Virus record (IMG/VR): IMGVR_UViG_3300017779_000033
Coordinates: 1 to 39,630 of that record
Length of the DNA stretch: 39,630 bases
Reading direction: 5' to 3' (one strand)
Source: a virus
In this document: positions 7,197 to 13,417 of the stretch, in pieces
Position numbering within the stretch: position 1 is the first letter of the stretch
How the letters are laid out: each line of letters begins with the position of its first letter
Made by a program: the position numbers and the translations under genes
Notes under the pieces: model-generated
The model's input: only the letters and a program-made list of their open reading frames with translations
The model's database searches: none
What the model was told of the DNA's origin: nothing

Positions 7197-8136
7197 TTCT
7201 GCGATAGTAAGGTGGTGCTATGTGTACACTTGATCCATTTTCCATATGTGTATTTGCATATTTTTCTGGATCCATAGCGTACCATCTTTCAGGTGGCATT
7301 ACTACTTCTACGTTATGAGACGTTAATTCATCTATGAATCTAGATGTCAAGTCTTTTCTTTCTTGTTGACTACCATAAAATGGAGTACCCTTAAAATAAC
7401 CAGTCTTTGGTAACCTACGCTCTTCATATTCTACAGGAACTGGAGCTGCAAATGAAACTTCAGAATCATGTAAGTCACCAATCTTTTGGCATTGTTTTAC
7501 GTATTCTTTAATCAAGCTTTTTAGGTTATCTTCATGACGTAACAAATGATGTCGTATATCTATAGAACCATAACAAAAGGTAATAGGGTTACCATGTGGA
7601 TATAAACCATTTAAATCTGTTTCAATGCCTCGTTTTAATGCACCAAATAGTGTTCTACCATTCTCTCGTAAAACAATATCTTCAGATCTTGAAAATGATG
7701 TAGTATGCGAATCACCTACAGATATGCCTGTCATATCTTTTAAATCTTCTTGTCTTAGTGTTTGTATATTTTTACATTCTTGAGATACTCGATCACACCA
7801 TGTTTCTGTAATCATTTTTGATGTTGTAGCTGCACCTATTCTTTTCTTTAGTTGTGCACCCCAGTCTGGCATATCAATATCAAGTGATATGATTTCTTTT
7901 GCTGTCATTACACTAGAAACATTCCAAAACAGAGCATCTGTTGCACCACCAAAAAGATTTAGTGTTCCGCCAAAGTTTACACCGTGTTCTATGTAAACAA
8001 TGTCTTTAGATTCTATCTTTGTACATCTATGATCTATAGTTGCACGCAATTGATCAGCCCATACCTGAGACCAGCCCAATACATGAGACTTTTCTAATTT
8101 TGGTATATTAGTGATAGGATTTGCTATTATTTTCAT
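7165..8136 (-). CDS. SGNH/GDSL hydrolase-like protein
   Basis: A 323-residue protein with three blocks resembling SGNH hydrolases. GISVGDSHTTSFSRS (near 137-151) has the GDS nucleophile. FCYGSIDIRHHLLR (near 187-200) sits where block III (GxND) is expected, with Asp in place of Asn. SSVHIAPPYYRR (near 302-313) supplies the block V His. SGNH enzymes are esterases or acyltransferases; what this one acts on is unknown. The N-terminal 130 residues show no familiar motif. An AAGGTGA ribosome site precedes ATG 8136. It overlaps its neighbours by about 30 bp on both sides, consistent with a single operon. An internal promoter at 8328-8356 could drive it separately from the genes upstream. Confidence 0.7.
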   Translation of the reverse strand: MKIIANPITNIPKLEKSHVLGWSQVWADQLRATIDHRCTKIESKDIVYIEHGVNFGGTLNLFGGATDALFWNVSSVMTAKEIISLDIDMPDWGAQLKKRIGAATTSKMITETWCDRVSQECKNIQTLRQEDLKDMTGISVGDSHTTSFSRSEDIVLRENGRTLFGALKRGIETDLNGLYPHGNPITFCYGSIDIRHHLLRHEDNLKSLIKEYVKQCQKIGDLHDSEVSFAAPVPVEYEERRLPKTGYFKGTPFYGSQQERKDLTSRFIDELTSHNVEVVMPPERWYAMDPEKYANTHMENGSSVHIAPPYYRRNDWGESPLGA

Positions 8137-9097
8137 TTGTCACCTTTAAACTAAAATCTCTAGGAAATATCCACTCATATGGAATCCTCTTTGTTGGAGA
8201 CTTGACGCTATGATTTATAGCTATATGCTTGTAAAAGAAACACGTTTTGTCCTCTATATTTAACCACTTCTGTTCTTTTATAGGATTTGATTTATGTTCT
8301 GCTAACATCTGCATTTGCTCCATCCATATTATACCATATTTGTTAAGCGGTGTAAACAGGCCAAATTCATTTATATCGTATTTTACTTTTGACATCAAAT
8401 TCTTACCACCAAATATTTGATGCATCCCATCAAAATGACCAGTTCCGCCAAACAATACAGATTCAGGATCGCATATGTGTGGATAGGCCATAGCAATATA
8501 CCTTGCAAAGTTTTTACATGGGTACATTGGGTTTCGAAAGCCTTGATTCTCTGCAAAATACGTAGCCATCTTCTTAGCAAGTTCCATCATTGTGTATGGT
8601 CTATTCCTACCTTCAAGTATATGGTGCATATCTTCTGCAGCTTTTTTAGGGCCTTCGACCAACCATTCTTTTACGTTAGTACCTTTTGGATAGTATATCT
8701 GGAACAGATCGTTGCGAGCATGCCTATTGCTAATAAACCTTTTTTGCAATCCTTCTACACCATTTTTTATTAACGTAGTAAGTGTCAACCAATGTTCATT
8801 GCTAAAACTAAAGACGAGTGTATACCACATACGATGTAAGTTATCATCTACGTCTTGCATTATATCGCAAAACGGATGTTGATGCCAATGTAATCTGTGT
8901 GAGAATATCTGATAATCAGACTTAAGTAATGTATCTTCTCGTTCGTCAAACTTATGACAGAACTCAAAGAACTTTTCGAATCGATCTTCTTGAGACCAAT
9001 CTTTCATCCAACTTTCTTCTGGTTTGCCCTTCTTATTAAGAACAACCGTCTGAGTGTCTTCGTACTTTATATCTTGCTCGTTATCAAATAGATGCAT
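8108..9097 (-). CDS. unknown helical protein of the putative DNA-modification cassette
   Basis: A 329-residue protein rich in Trp, His, Phe and Met with long helical stretches. The most distinctive part is NPMYPCKNFARYIAMAYP (near 185-202) followed by VLFGGTGHFDGMHQIFGGKN (near 209-228), which looks like a conserved active-site region with Gly, Asp and His. There is no signal peptide and no P-loop. The size and composition recall the alpha-helical pyrophosphorylase/transferase families predicted for hypermodified thymine synthesis, but I cannot assign one. It follows the UDG-like gene with a 14 bp overlap and precedes the SGNH-like gene. No clear ribosome site is seen before ATG 9097, which fits translational coupling. 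Confidence 0.75.
   Translation of the reverse strand: MHLFDNEQDIKYEDTQTVVLNKKGKPEESWMKDWSQEDRFEKFFEFCHKFDEREDTLLKSDYQIFSHRLHWHQHPFCDIMQDVDDNLHRMWYTLVFSFSNEHWLTLTTLIKNGVEGLQKRFISNRHARNDLFQIYYPKGTNVKEWLVEGPKKAAEDMHHILEGRNRPYTMMELAKKMATYFAENQGFRNPMYPCKNFARYIAMAYPHICDPESVLFGGTGHFDGMHQIFGGKNLMSKVKYDINEFGLFTPLNKYGIIWMEQMQMLAEHKSNPIKEQKWLNIEDKTCFFYKHIAINHSVKSPTKRIPYEWIFPRDFSLKVTNENNSKSYH
8328..8356 (-). promoter_or_regulatory. early-type promoter inside the 329-residue gene
   Basis: -35 TTTACA (8356-8351), a 17 bp spacer ending ATGG, and -10 TATAAT (8333-8328). It matches the intergenic promoters exactly but lies within coding sequence, about 190 bp before the SGNH-like gene, so it could boost the last three cassette genes. 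Confidence 0.6.
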
Positions 9098-9533
9098 GAG
9101 TTTTTAGATAGTCTTTCAATTCGTTTAACATACTTTGTTCGTATTCTTTGCTATTAAGATTTCTATTACGAGGAGAAGGGTGATCTATTTTGTAATTACT
9201 TATAGAGTATTTCTTACATACTCTTTCTACAAACCCACCTAAAGCTATAATTATCTTTTTATTTTTTACAGCTTTTTTAAGTTTAGTCTCATCAACATCT
9301 TTAATATCATACGAATTTATTTTATCAGGTATAACATTATGAAAGTCCCATTCCTTTAGTCCAACGTGATCCATCCATCTTTCTAATCTAGCATATGTAC
9401 CGTGTGTAGGTATTTTTCCAGATTTTTTGATTTCTTCTCTAACTCTTGGATTTCTAGTTGATGGGCATTGGCCTAACACTAAGATAGTGTCAGATATTTT
9501 ATGGTCAGGTAAAAAGTCTAATACACTATTCAT
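9084..9533 (-). CDS. uracil-DNA glycosylase superfamily-like protein
   Basis: A 149-residue protein with the outline of the UDG superfamily. TILVLGQCPSTRNPR (16-30) is in the place of the GQDPY/GEAPG water-activating motif. GTYARLERWMDHVGL (45-59) and FHNVIPDK (64-71) follow. IIIALGGFVERVC (94-106) resembles the IILLG strand, and DHPSPRNR (117-124) is like the HPSP DNA-intercalation loop. The motif-A Asp or Glu is replaced by Cys, so glycosylase activity may be altered or lost. I start at ATG 9533 because it overlaps the stop of a 31-codon frame as ATGA; an upstream ATG at 9548 would add five residues. It is the first gene of the cassette. Confidence 0.7.
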   Translation of the reverse strand: MNSVLDFLPDHKISDTILVLGQCPSTRNPRVREEIKKSGKIPTHGTYARLERWMDHVGLKEWDFHNVIPDKINSYDIKDVDETKLKKAVKNKKIIIALGGFVERVCKKYSISNYKIDHPSPRNRNLNSKEYEQSMLNELKDYLKTHASI

Positions 9534-9625
9534 TGCAAAAACAACCATACTATAAAATTAAGCACAAACGTACCTCCAATAATTAACGCAATAGTAAGAA
9601 ACAATATTATCGCCTCTTGATTCAT
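9530..9625 (-). CDS. possible 31-residue membrane peptide
   Basis: The open frame codes for MNQEAIILFLTIALIIGGTF then VLNFIVWLFLQ, almost wholly hydrophobic, ending in an ATGA overlap with the UDG-like gene. A problem is that its ATG lies directly on the -10 element of the promoter at 9624-9652, so transcripts from that promoter would lack it; only readthrough RNA would carry the full frame. A GGAGG site precedes an internal GTG that would leave only 11 residues. It may instead be a leader that couples translation. Confidence 0.35.
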   Translation of the reverse strand: MNQEAIILFLTIALIIGGTFVLNFIVWLFLQ

Positions 9626-9652
9626 TATACCAAATTATTTTAAGTTTGTAAA
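9624..9652 (-). promoter_or_regulatory. early-type promoter of the modification cassette
   Basis: -35 TTTACA (9652-9647), a 17 bp spacer ending TTGG, and -10 TATAAT (9629-9624). Transcription would start near 9617 and read the UDG-like, helical, SGNH-like, PLP and 338-residue genes down to uvsX. Confidence 0.75.
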
Positions 9653-9657
9653 CAGTT

Positions 9658-9915
9658 TTATGCAGTTAAATCAATAGATCTTTGAATTCTCATTTGATTT
9701 AACAACGACCACATACGTTCTTGTGCAAAGAACTGCATCATTACAATAAAAGCTAACCATCTTTGCTGTTCTCTAAACAACTGTTGATTGTAGTCGAGCA
9801 GCTGCTGTTCTGTTAACTTTTCAGCTGCTCTTGTCTCTTTCTGTTGATTAACTTGTCGTATGTCTTGATAATGATAATTATTAATGTATTGGTTCGTCAC
9901 GTTTCCGATCTGCAT
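9658..9915 (-). CDS. small hypothetical protein, probably late
   Basis: An 85-residue glutamine-rich protein. The first 50 residues are polar and helical (many Gln, Asn and Tyr); the second half is amphipathic to hydrophobic (RWLAFIVMMQFFAQERMWSLL). I recognise no family. It overlaps the upstream 65-residue gene by 35 bp and has a TATAAATA late promoter at 9984-9991 inside that gene. The late promoters suggest a role in virion assembly or lysis rather than replication. Confidence 0.6.
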   Translation of the reverse strand: MQIGNVTNQYINNYHYQDIRQVNQQKETRAAEKLTEQQLLDYNQQLFREQQRWLAFIVMMQFFAQERMWSLLNQMRIQRSIDLTA

Positions 9916-10078
9916 ATTCGAAATCCCTTTTTAGCATATGCGCCATATCTACTTCAAGGCGCTTAATCCTATCCTTTAAATTATTTATAATATTTTCTCT
10001 CTCTTCTACTGATTTTTCTGTTGCGTCATCTATTTCTAGTGCTTCTGTTGACTCAAGTATTTTTTGAGATAAAGACAT
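9881..10078 (-). CDS. small coiled-coil protein, probably late
   Basis: A 65-residue, charged, helical protein; about residues 20-50 (EERENIINNLKDRIKRLEVD) have heptad-like spacing typical of a coiled coil. ATG 10078 is preferred because GGAG lies six bases upstream; ATG 10090 would add MESI without a ribosome site. TATAAATA at 10107-10114 marks it as a late gene. It resembles small phage assembly chaperones such as T4 gp57A in size and coiled-coil nature only, so I do not name it. Confidence 0.6.
   Translation of the reverse strand: MSLSQKILESTEALEIDDATEKSVEERENIINNLKDRIKRLEVDMAHMLKRDFEYADRKRDEPIH
9984..9991 (-). promoter_or_regulatory. T4-type late promoter TATAAATA
   Basis: Perfect TATAAATA on the minus strand inside the 65-residue gene, about 70 bp upstream of the 85-residue gene. 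It would be read by host polymerase with the phage gp55 sigma and gp45 clamp. Confidence 0.5.
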
Positions 10079-10106
10079 GATTGACTCCATATATAATTTA
10101 CTTTAA

Positions 10107-10114
10107 TATTTATA
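10107..10114 (-). promoter_or_regulatory. T4-type late promoter TATAAATA
   Basis: Perfect TATAAATA on the minus strand between gp42 and the 65-residue gene. The TAA stop codon of gp42 (GTT GTA TAA) forms part of the element. The predicted start is near 10101. Confidence 0.65.
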
Positions 10115-10811
10115 CAACAAGATCGAAATGTCTTTCATAAACATGTAGGTTTTGAACTTGCCAAATAATGTCACCAATTTCCATATCACGTCGATAATCA
10201 GCATCCCAAGTTTTTTCAGCAAACGATCTATTATAGTCATTGGTAAAACACTCGAGAACATGTTTTTGCCATGCATAATCATTTTTATAGCCATATACTA
10301 CATCATTAGATCTCATTTGCACAACACAATGCATTTTACCACCACGTATATAGTAAGTTACTGCATTTGTACAAATAAAATCATTCTTCTTATTTTCGTT
10401 GTATTCTGACCAAATAGAAGGTCGAGTATAGATCATAGTAGCACGACGAGTATCGAGATTAAGAAGTAACTCATCTAAAGCATTCCAATACTGGCTGTGA
10501 AACTTATCGTCATATATAAGAAAACCGTAATTAGAATTGATTTCACCATGCTCATTAGCTGAATATTGCCAAGCTTCAGGAGGTTTTTTAGCACCTTGAT
10601 AAATGTCATTGATATTAGTAGACTTACTATTATACCAATTTATTTCTGCATCGATGTATTGTTGATTTGGTTCACCGAATATAGAAGGTTGATTGGCGAG
10701 AAAGGATGCACCAATCATTTCAATGGTTTTTTGACCAGTTTTATCAGTTACAAAGTTTTCTGCTTTGAGTTCATTAATAAAATATTTTCTTATATCGCTT
10801 ACGTTATTCAT
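10110..10811 (-). CDS. 42: gp42-type deoxypyrimidine monophosphate hydroxymethylase
   Basis: A 233-residue homologue of T4 gp42 (246), a thymidylate-synthase relative that transfers a hydroxymethyl group from methylene-tetrahydrofolate to the C5 of dCMP. Near-identical stretches are DKTGQKTIEMIGASF (23-37), GEINSNYG (89-96), IYTRPS (127-132), DFICTNAV (144-151) with catalytic Cys147, MRSNDVVYGYKNDYAWQ (166-182) and LHVYERHFDLV. Asp178 in YKND aligns with T4 Asp179, which sets dCMP rather than dUMP preference, so 5-hydroxymethyl-dCMP is the likely product. It overlaps the TagD-like gene as ATGA. With the adjacent cassette this suggests modified cytosine in the phage DNA. Confidence 0.9.
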   Translation of the reverse strand: MNNVSDIRKYFINELKAENFVTDKTGQKTIEMIGASFLANQPSIFGEPNQQYIDAEINWYNSKSTNINDIYQGAKKPPEAWQYSANEHGEINSNYGFLIYDDKFHSQYWNALDELLLNLDTRRATMIYTRPSIWSEYNENKKNDFICTNAVTYYIRGGKMHCVVQMRSNDVVYGYKNDYAWQKHVLECFTNDYNRSFAEKTWDADYRRDMEIGDIIWQVQNLHVYERHFDLVV

Positions 10812-11245
10812 CTTACCTTATCTTTGCTATCTAATATTTGAGCTTGTTGCACTCTTAATCTTAGGTCTGATGTAGAAAACCTATGATCACGTTTATTATA
10901 ATATATCTCTATACCGCGAGCTGCACATATTGCTCTACCTGTGAACTTACCATGTTTATATTCTTCGCCGATTATTCTAACGTCGAGATTATGCATCTGC
11001 AATATATCTTCTAAGTCTTTTTCTGATTGGTATGGTATTACTTCATCAACATATTTTACACCATCAAGCTGTGTCCATCTTTCTACGAGAGTTTGCACTG
11101 GAGGATTCTTATCAGATCTATCTACCGAAGGATCTACTTGTAAAGCACAAATAAGATAATCACATTGTGTTTTTGCTTCTCTTAACATAGCGATATGACC
11201 TGCATGTAACAAATCAAATGTTGATGCTGTAAAACCTATAATCAT
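10808..11245 (-). CDS. TagD-like cytidylyltransferase (glycerol-3-phosphate type)
   Basis: A 145-residue nucleotidyltransferase with the signatures of the TagD/RfaE-type cytidylyltransferases: FTASTFDLLHAGHIAML with HxGH at 14-17, YVDEVIPYQ near 65-73 and RFSTSDLR (122-129) in the place of the RTEGISTT motif. Family enzymes couple CTP with glycerol-3-phosphate, or ATP/CTP with a sugar phosphate, releasing pyrophosphate. The length (TagD about 130) is normal, so it is probably active. Substrate identity cannot be read from sequence. It is coupled upstream to the 111-residue gene and downstream to gp42, so it may supply an activated group to surface glycans or to modified DNA. Confidence 0.8.
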   Translation of the reverse strand: MIIGFTASTFDLLHAGHIAMLREAKTQCDYLICALQVDPSVDRSDKNPPVQTLVERWTQLDGVKYVDEVIPYQSEKDLEDILQMHNLDVRIIGEEYKHGKFTGRAICAARGIEIYYNKRDHRFSTSDLRLRVQQAQILDSKDKVR

Positions 11246-11577
11246 TCTTCTTTCTTTATCGGCTTATTTAAGTAGTCTTTATCGGAGCTTTGACCTTCCA
11301 TCATACCACGATTATAAGATACGAAAAAGGAAAGGTAGTTGATTGCATCTTTAGCGGAATCTTCTAACGATTCAAAGTTAGGATCACCACCAACTTCAGC
11401 AGCTTCCATAACAGAATAGATACGTGTAATCTTTTGATGTACCATATCAAGTATAGTAGCACAACCACGAGGATAGTGATCAGCTTGTCTGATACGAGAG
11501 TTTTCGTTCTGATAATCTCTAGATTTCTTTTGCTGTAGTTCAGCGCATTCTTGTAAAACTTTAAGTGATTCTTTCAT
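11242..11577 (-). CDS. alpha-helical NTP-pyrophosphatase-like protein (Nmad1/MazG-like)
   Basis: A 111-residue helical protein. The pattern KKSRDYQNENS (17-27), then MVHQKITRIYSVME, then FESLEDSAKDAINYLSFF (near 68-85) resembles the DUF1599/Nmad1 type of MazG-like fold (K-x-x-D-Y ... K-x-x-R ... E-S-x-x-D-x-x-x-D-x-x-x-Y). Such proteins often accompany modified-nucleotide genes, perhaps cleaning the triphosphate pool. Here it is the first gene of the gp42 transcript, with a GGAGG ribosome site and its own promoter. The assignment is by pattern only. Confidence 0.6.
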   Translation of the reverse strand: MKESLKVLQECAELQQKKSRDYQNENSRIRQADHYPRGCATILDMVHQKITRIYSVMEAAEVGGDPNFESLEDSAKDAINYLSFFVSYNRGMMEGQSSDKDYLNKPIKKEE

Positions 11578-11593
11578 TGTAACCTCCGAATAT

Positions 11594-11622
11594 ATTATAC
11601 CATAAGTTCTTCAGCATGTACA
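11594..11622 (-). promoter_or_regulatory. early-type promoter of the gp42 operon
   Basis: -35 TGTACA (11622-11617), a 17 bp spacer ending ATGG, and -10 TATAAT (11599-11594). It is embedded in the 3' end of the 162-residue gene, whose last residues VHAEELMV and TAA stop it encodes. Confidence 0.75.
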
Positions 11623-12083
11623 CTATTTATTTTAAAAGGAAATCTATTAGTTGTTTTATCTAAATTAGCTAAAGCCCATTTAGCAGGTACGTACTCAAGT
11701 ACTTCATAACTTATTGATTCGCCTTCAACTAATGTTTTATATCGATTATTATCAGACCATCTCCATACTACAATATAATTAATATTATTTTTCTCGATTT
11801 GTTCTTGAGTAAAAGACTCCATTTTAACTCCAGCTTTAGCGAATTGTTTATAATCTAAAACACCAAGATCAGTATGTGTATTATCTATAGCGATACTAGT
11901 TAGATGATTTGTCTGCTTATCATCAACTTGTCCTTGGTGATATTCAGGAAATTCACAATCTGCACCTCTTATTCCTGCTTTATACTTACCTGATTCTACT
12001 TTTTTATCTCTATTTTTTATAAAGGTAGAGTCAGGTGTTCCTTTAAATGTTTCATATATTTCTATAAACGTATTCGATTGCAC
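11595..12083 (-). CDS. hypothetical protein with GTG start
   Basis: A 162-residue protein of unknown function with mixed alpha/beta character (NINYIVVWRWSDNNRYKTLVEG near 100-121). The start is GTG at 12083, backed by a perfect AAGGAGG ribosome site six bases upstream; no ATG lies further in for about 90 codons. It overlaps the end of the primase-like gene by 32 bp. Its C-terminal VHAEELMV nearly repeats that of the 338-residue protein because both are encoded by promoter DNA. A role in replication is suggested only by location. Confidence 0.7.
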   Translation of the reverse strand: MQSNTFIEIYETFKGTPDSTFIKNRDKKVESGKYKAGIRGADCEFPEYHQGQVDDKQTNHLTSIAIDNTHTDLGVLDYKQFAKAGVKMESFTQEQIEKNNINYIVVWRWSDNNRYKTLVEGESISYEVLEYVPAKWALANLDKTTNRFPFKINSVHAEELMV

Positions 12084-12978
12084 GGTCGGCCTCCTTGTCT
12101 AATGGTCGATTTTTGTACCAATTACCAGTTTCAGTATCAAACTCTCGACATAATTTAGTGATTTCATCTGCTGTGATAGGGTATTTTCTACCAACAGCGT
12201 TTCCTGCTATAGCAACCATGATTTGATACATTTTATGATACCAACCAGTGTTGTTAATAGCATTGTACTCGTTAGCCAAATTCTTTGGCCAAAACGGACA
12301 ATCTCTGTAGTTATTCCAATTGAAGTCTTGATCTAACTTATCTTTACGATATTGGATTATTTGTTGTTGCATTTCTTCTGGTAACCTATCCATAAAATTA
12401 TTAAGATTGGTTTTTTCAGGCATAGGGTATTTTCTTATCAATTCTTTTGGATCTATATAATTCCCAGTATTAGTAAAGATAAAGTTGAAAGCGCCAGCGT
12501 ACGAACCAGGGATATAATACATTCGTGATAGGTCTTTAGTCTGCTTATCAGCAAGCGAGTTGAGCTTTGTGTTGAGAGCAAACCAGAAAGCTCTGATGTC
12601 GTCTCCTCCAATTCTTTCTGTAGTTGGAAAGACAAGACGAAACTTTGGTAAACCATGCTTGCTGCTAGCAGTACTATAGCAAACAAAATGGAAGTCACCA
12701 TATAGATTAGTAAGTTCATTCTTTAAATCTCCTTCGAATTTATGGTCATCGACGTCGACACAACACCAACCATCCCAATGCATCACATTTTTATTAGCAC
12801 GAGTAGTGTCTTCTATATATGTAGATGGTGATATAAGTACAGCATCTTTCTTCGCATTGAGAGGTTTCTCAGCGAGTTTATACAATGCTTCTTCAAACTT
12901 TTCAAAAGAATCAAACTCGAGTCTTTTATCTGTTTTATTATCGAAGATACTGTTAAATATTGTCAGCGAACAAGCCAT
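12052..12978 (-). CDS. archaeo-eukaryotic primase (AEP)-like protein
   Basis: A 308-residue protein that looks like an AEP/PrimPol-type primase rather than the zinc-finger T4 gp61. It has CVDVDDHK (73-80; Asp75, Asp77, Asp78) as the metal site, YSTASSKHGLPKFRLVFP (101-118) as the S-x-H ... R-L-V-F-P nucleotide-binding block, and KDLSRMYYIPG (148-158) as the third conserved block. The C-terminal third (NTGWYHKMYQIMVAIAGNAVGR ...) resembles the helical tail of plasmid and phage primases. It sits between the MazG-like protein and the unknown 162-residue gene, close to DNA polymerase. Likely role: primer synthesis at the fork. No gp61-type primase is in this window. Confidence 0.65.
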   Translation of the reverse strand: MACSLTIFNSIFDNKTDKRLEFDSFEKFEEALYKLAEKPLNAKKDAVLISPSTYIEDTTRANKNVMHWDGWCCVDVDDHKFEGDLKNELTNLYGDFHFVCYSTASSKHGLPKFRLVFPTTERIGGDDIRAFWFALNTKLNSLADKQTKDLSRMYYIPGSYAGAFNFIFTNTGNYIDPKELIRKYPMPEKTNLNNFMDRLPEEMQQQIIQYRKDKLDQDFNWNNYRDCPFWPKNLANEYNAINNTGWYHKMYQIMVAIAGNAVGRKYPITADEITKLCREFDTETGNWYKNRPLDKEADRAIEYVYRNI

Positions 12979-13366
12979 GATTTCCTGTATGATCTGGACC
13001 TTTCCAGTCTGGTTTCTTAATTAAGTCAGGTAAACCAAGAGGATTAGGTCTTGATTCTTTAACACCTGGTTCTTTAGACATATTGGCTTCGAATATCTCA
13101 TTCCAAGCAACACGTGCGTTAACATCGAATGCATCTAATGTGCCGATTGCAACAACACAAAGATCGATAAGACCATCAACTATTTCTTCTGCATCAGATT
13201 CTTCAACGGCTTTACGAGTTTCTTCTAGTTCTTCTTGTAAGAAGCGAACACGAAACTCTAAGAACTTTCTCATAAGTTCTTTATTATCTTTATTCTTTTT
13301 AACCCATTCATGCACACCGAACTTCTTATGCATGTGATACATATCATCTACCCAATTTGTACTCAT
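12953..13366 (-). CDS. MazG-like nucleotide pyrophosphohydrolase
   Basis: A 137-residue protein whose central part (about 38-80) carries the MazG-type signature: EFRVRFLQEELEETRKAVEE followed by EIVDGLIDLCVVAIGTLDAF, i.e. EExxE ... ExxD. These enzymes convert NTPs or dNTPs to NMP and pyrophosphate. Additional N-terminal (WVDDMYHMHKKFGVHEWV) and C-terminal (KPDWKGPDHTG) segments are typical of marine T4-like phage members. ATG 13366 is chosen because AAGGAAG precedes it; the longer TTG start has no ribosome site. It is followed by the AEP-like primase with a 26 bp overlap. Confidence 0.75.
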   Translation of the reverse strand: MSTNWVDDMYHMHKKFGVHEWVKKNKDNKELMRKFLEFRVRFLQEELEETRKAVEESDAEEIVDGLIDLCVVAIGTLDAFDVNARVAWNEIFEANMSKEPGVKESRPNPLGLPDLIKKPDWKGPDHTGNHGLFADNI

Positions 13367-13385
13367 AATTCTTCCTTTCAATATT

Positions 13386-13414
13386 ATTATACCACATATT
13401 TTATTGCTTGTAAA
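13386..13414 (-). promoter_or_regulatory. early-type promoter for the MazG/primase operon
   Basis: -35 TTTACA (13414-13409), a 17 bp spacer ending GTGG, and -10 TATAAT (13391-13386), placed just after the gp43 stop. Drives the MazG-like, AEP-like and 162-residue genes. Confidence 0.78.
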
Positions 13415-13417
13415 CCT

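Noticed and set aside
9881-10078. Naming the 65-residue coiled-coil gene as gp57A or another fibre chaperone
   Set aside because: Only size, coiled coil and late promoter agree; no sequence motif is shared that I can point to.
10103-10294. 63-codon minus-strand frame inside gp42
   Set aside because: Overlaps the conserved C-terminal part of gp42 in another frame; no independent support.
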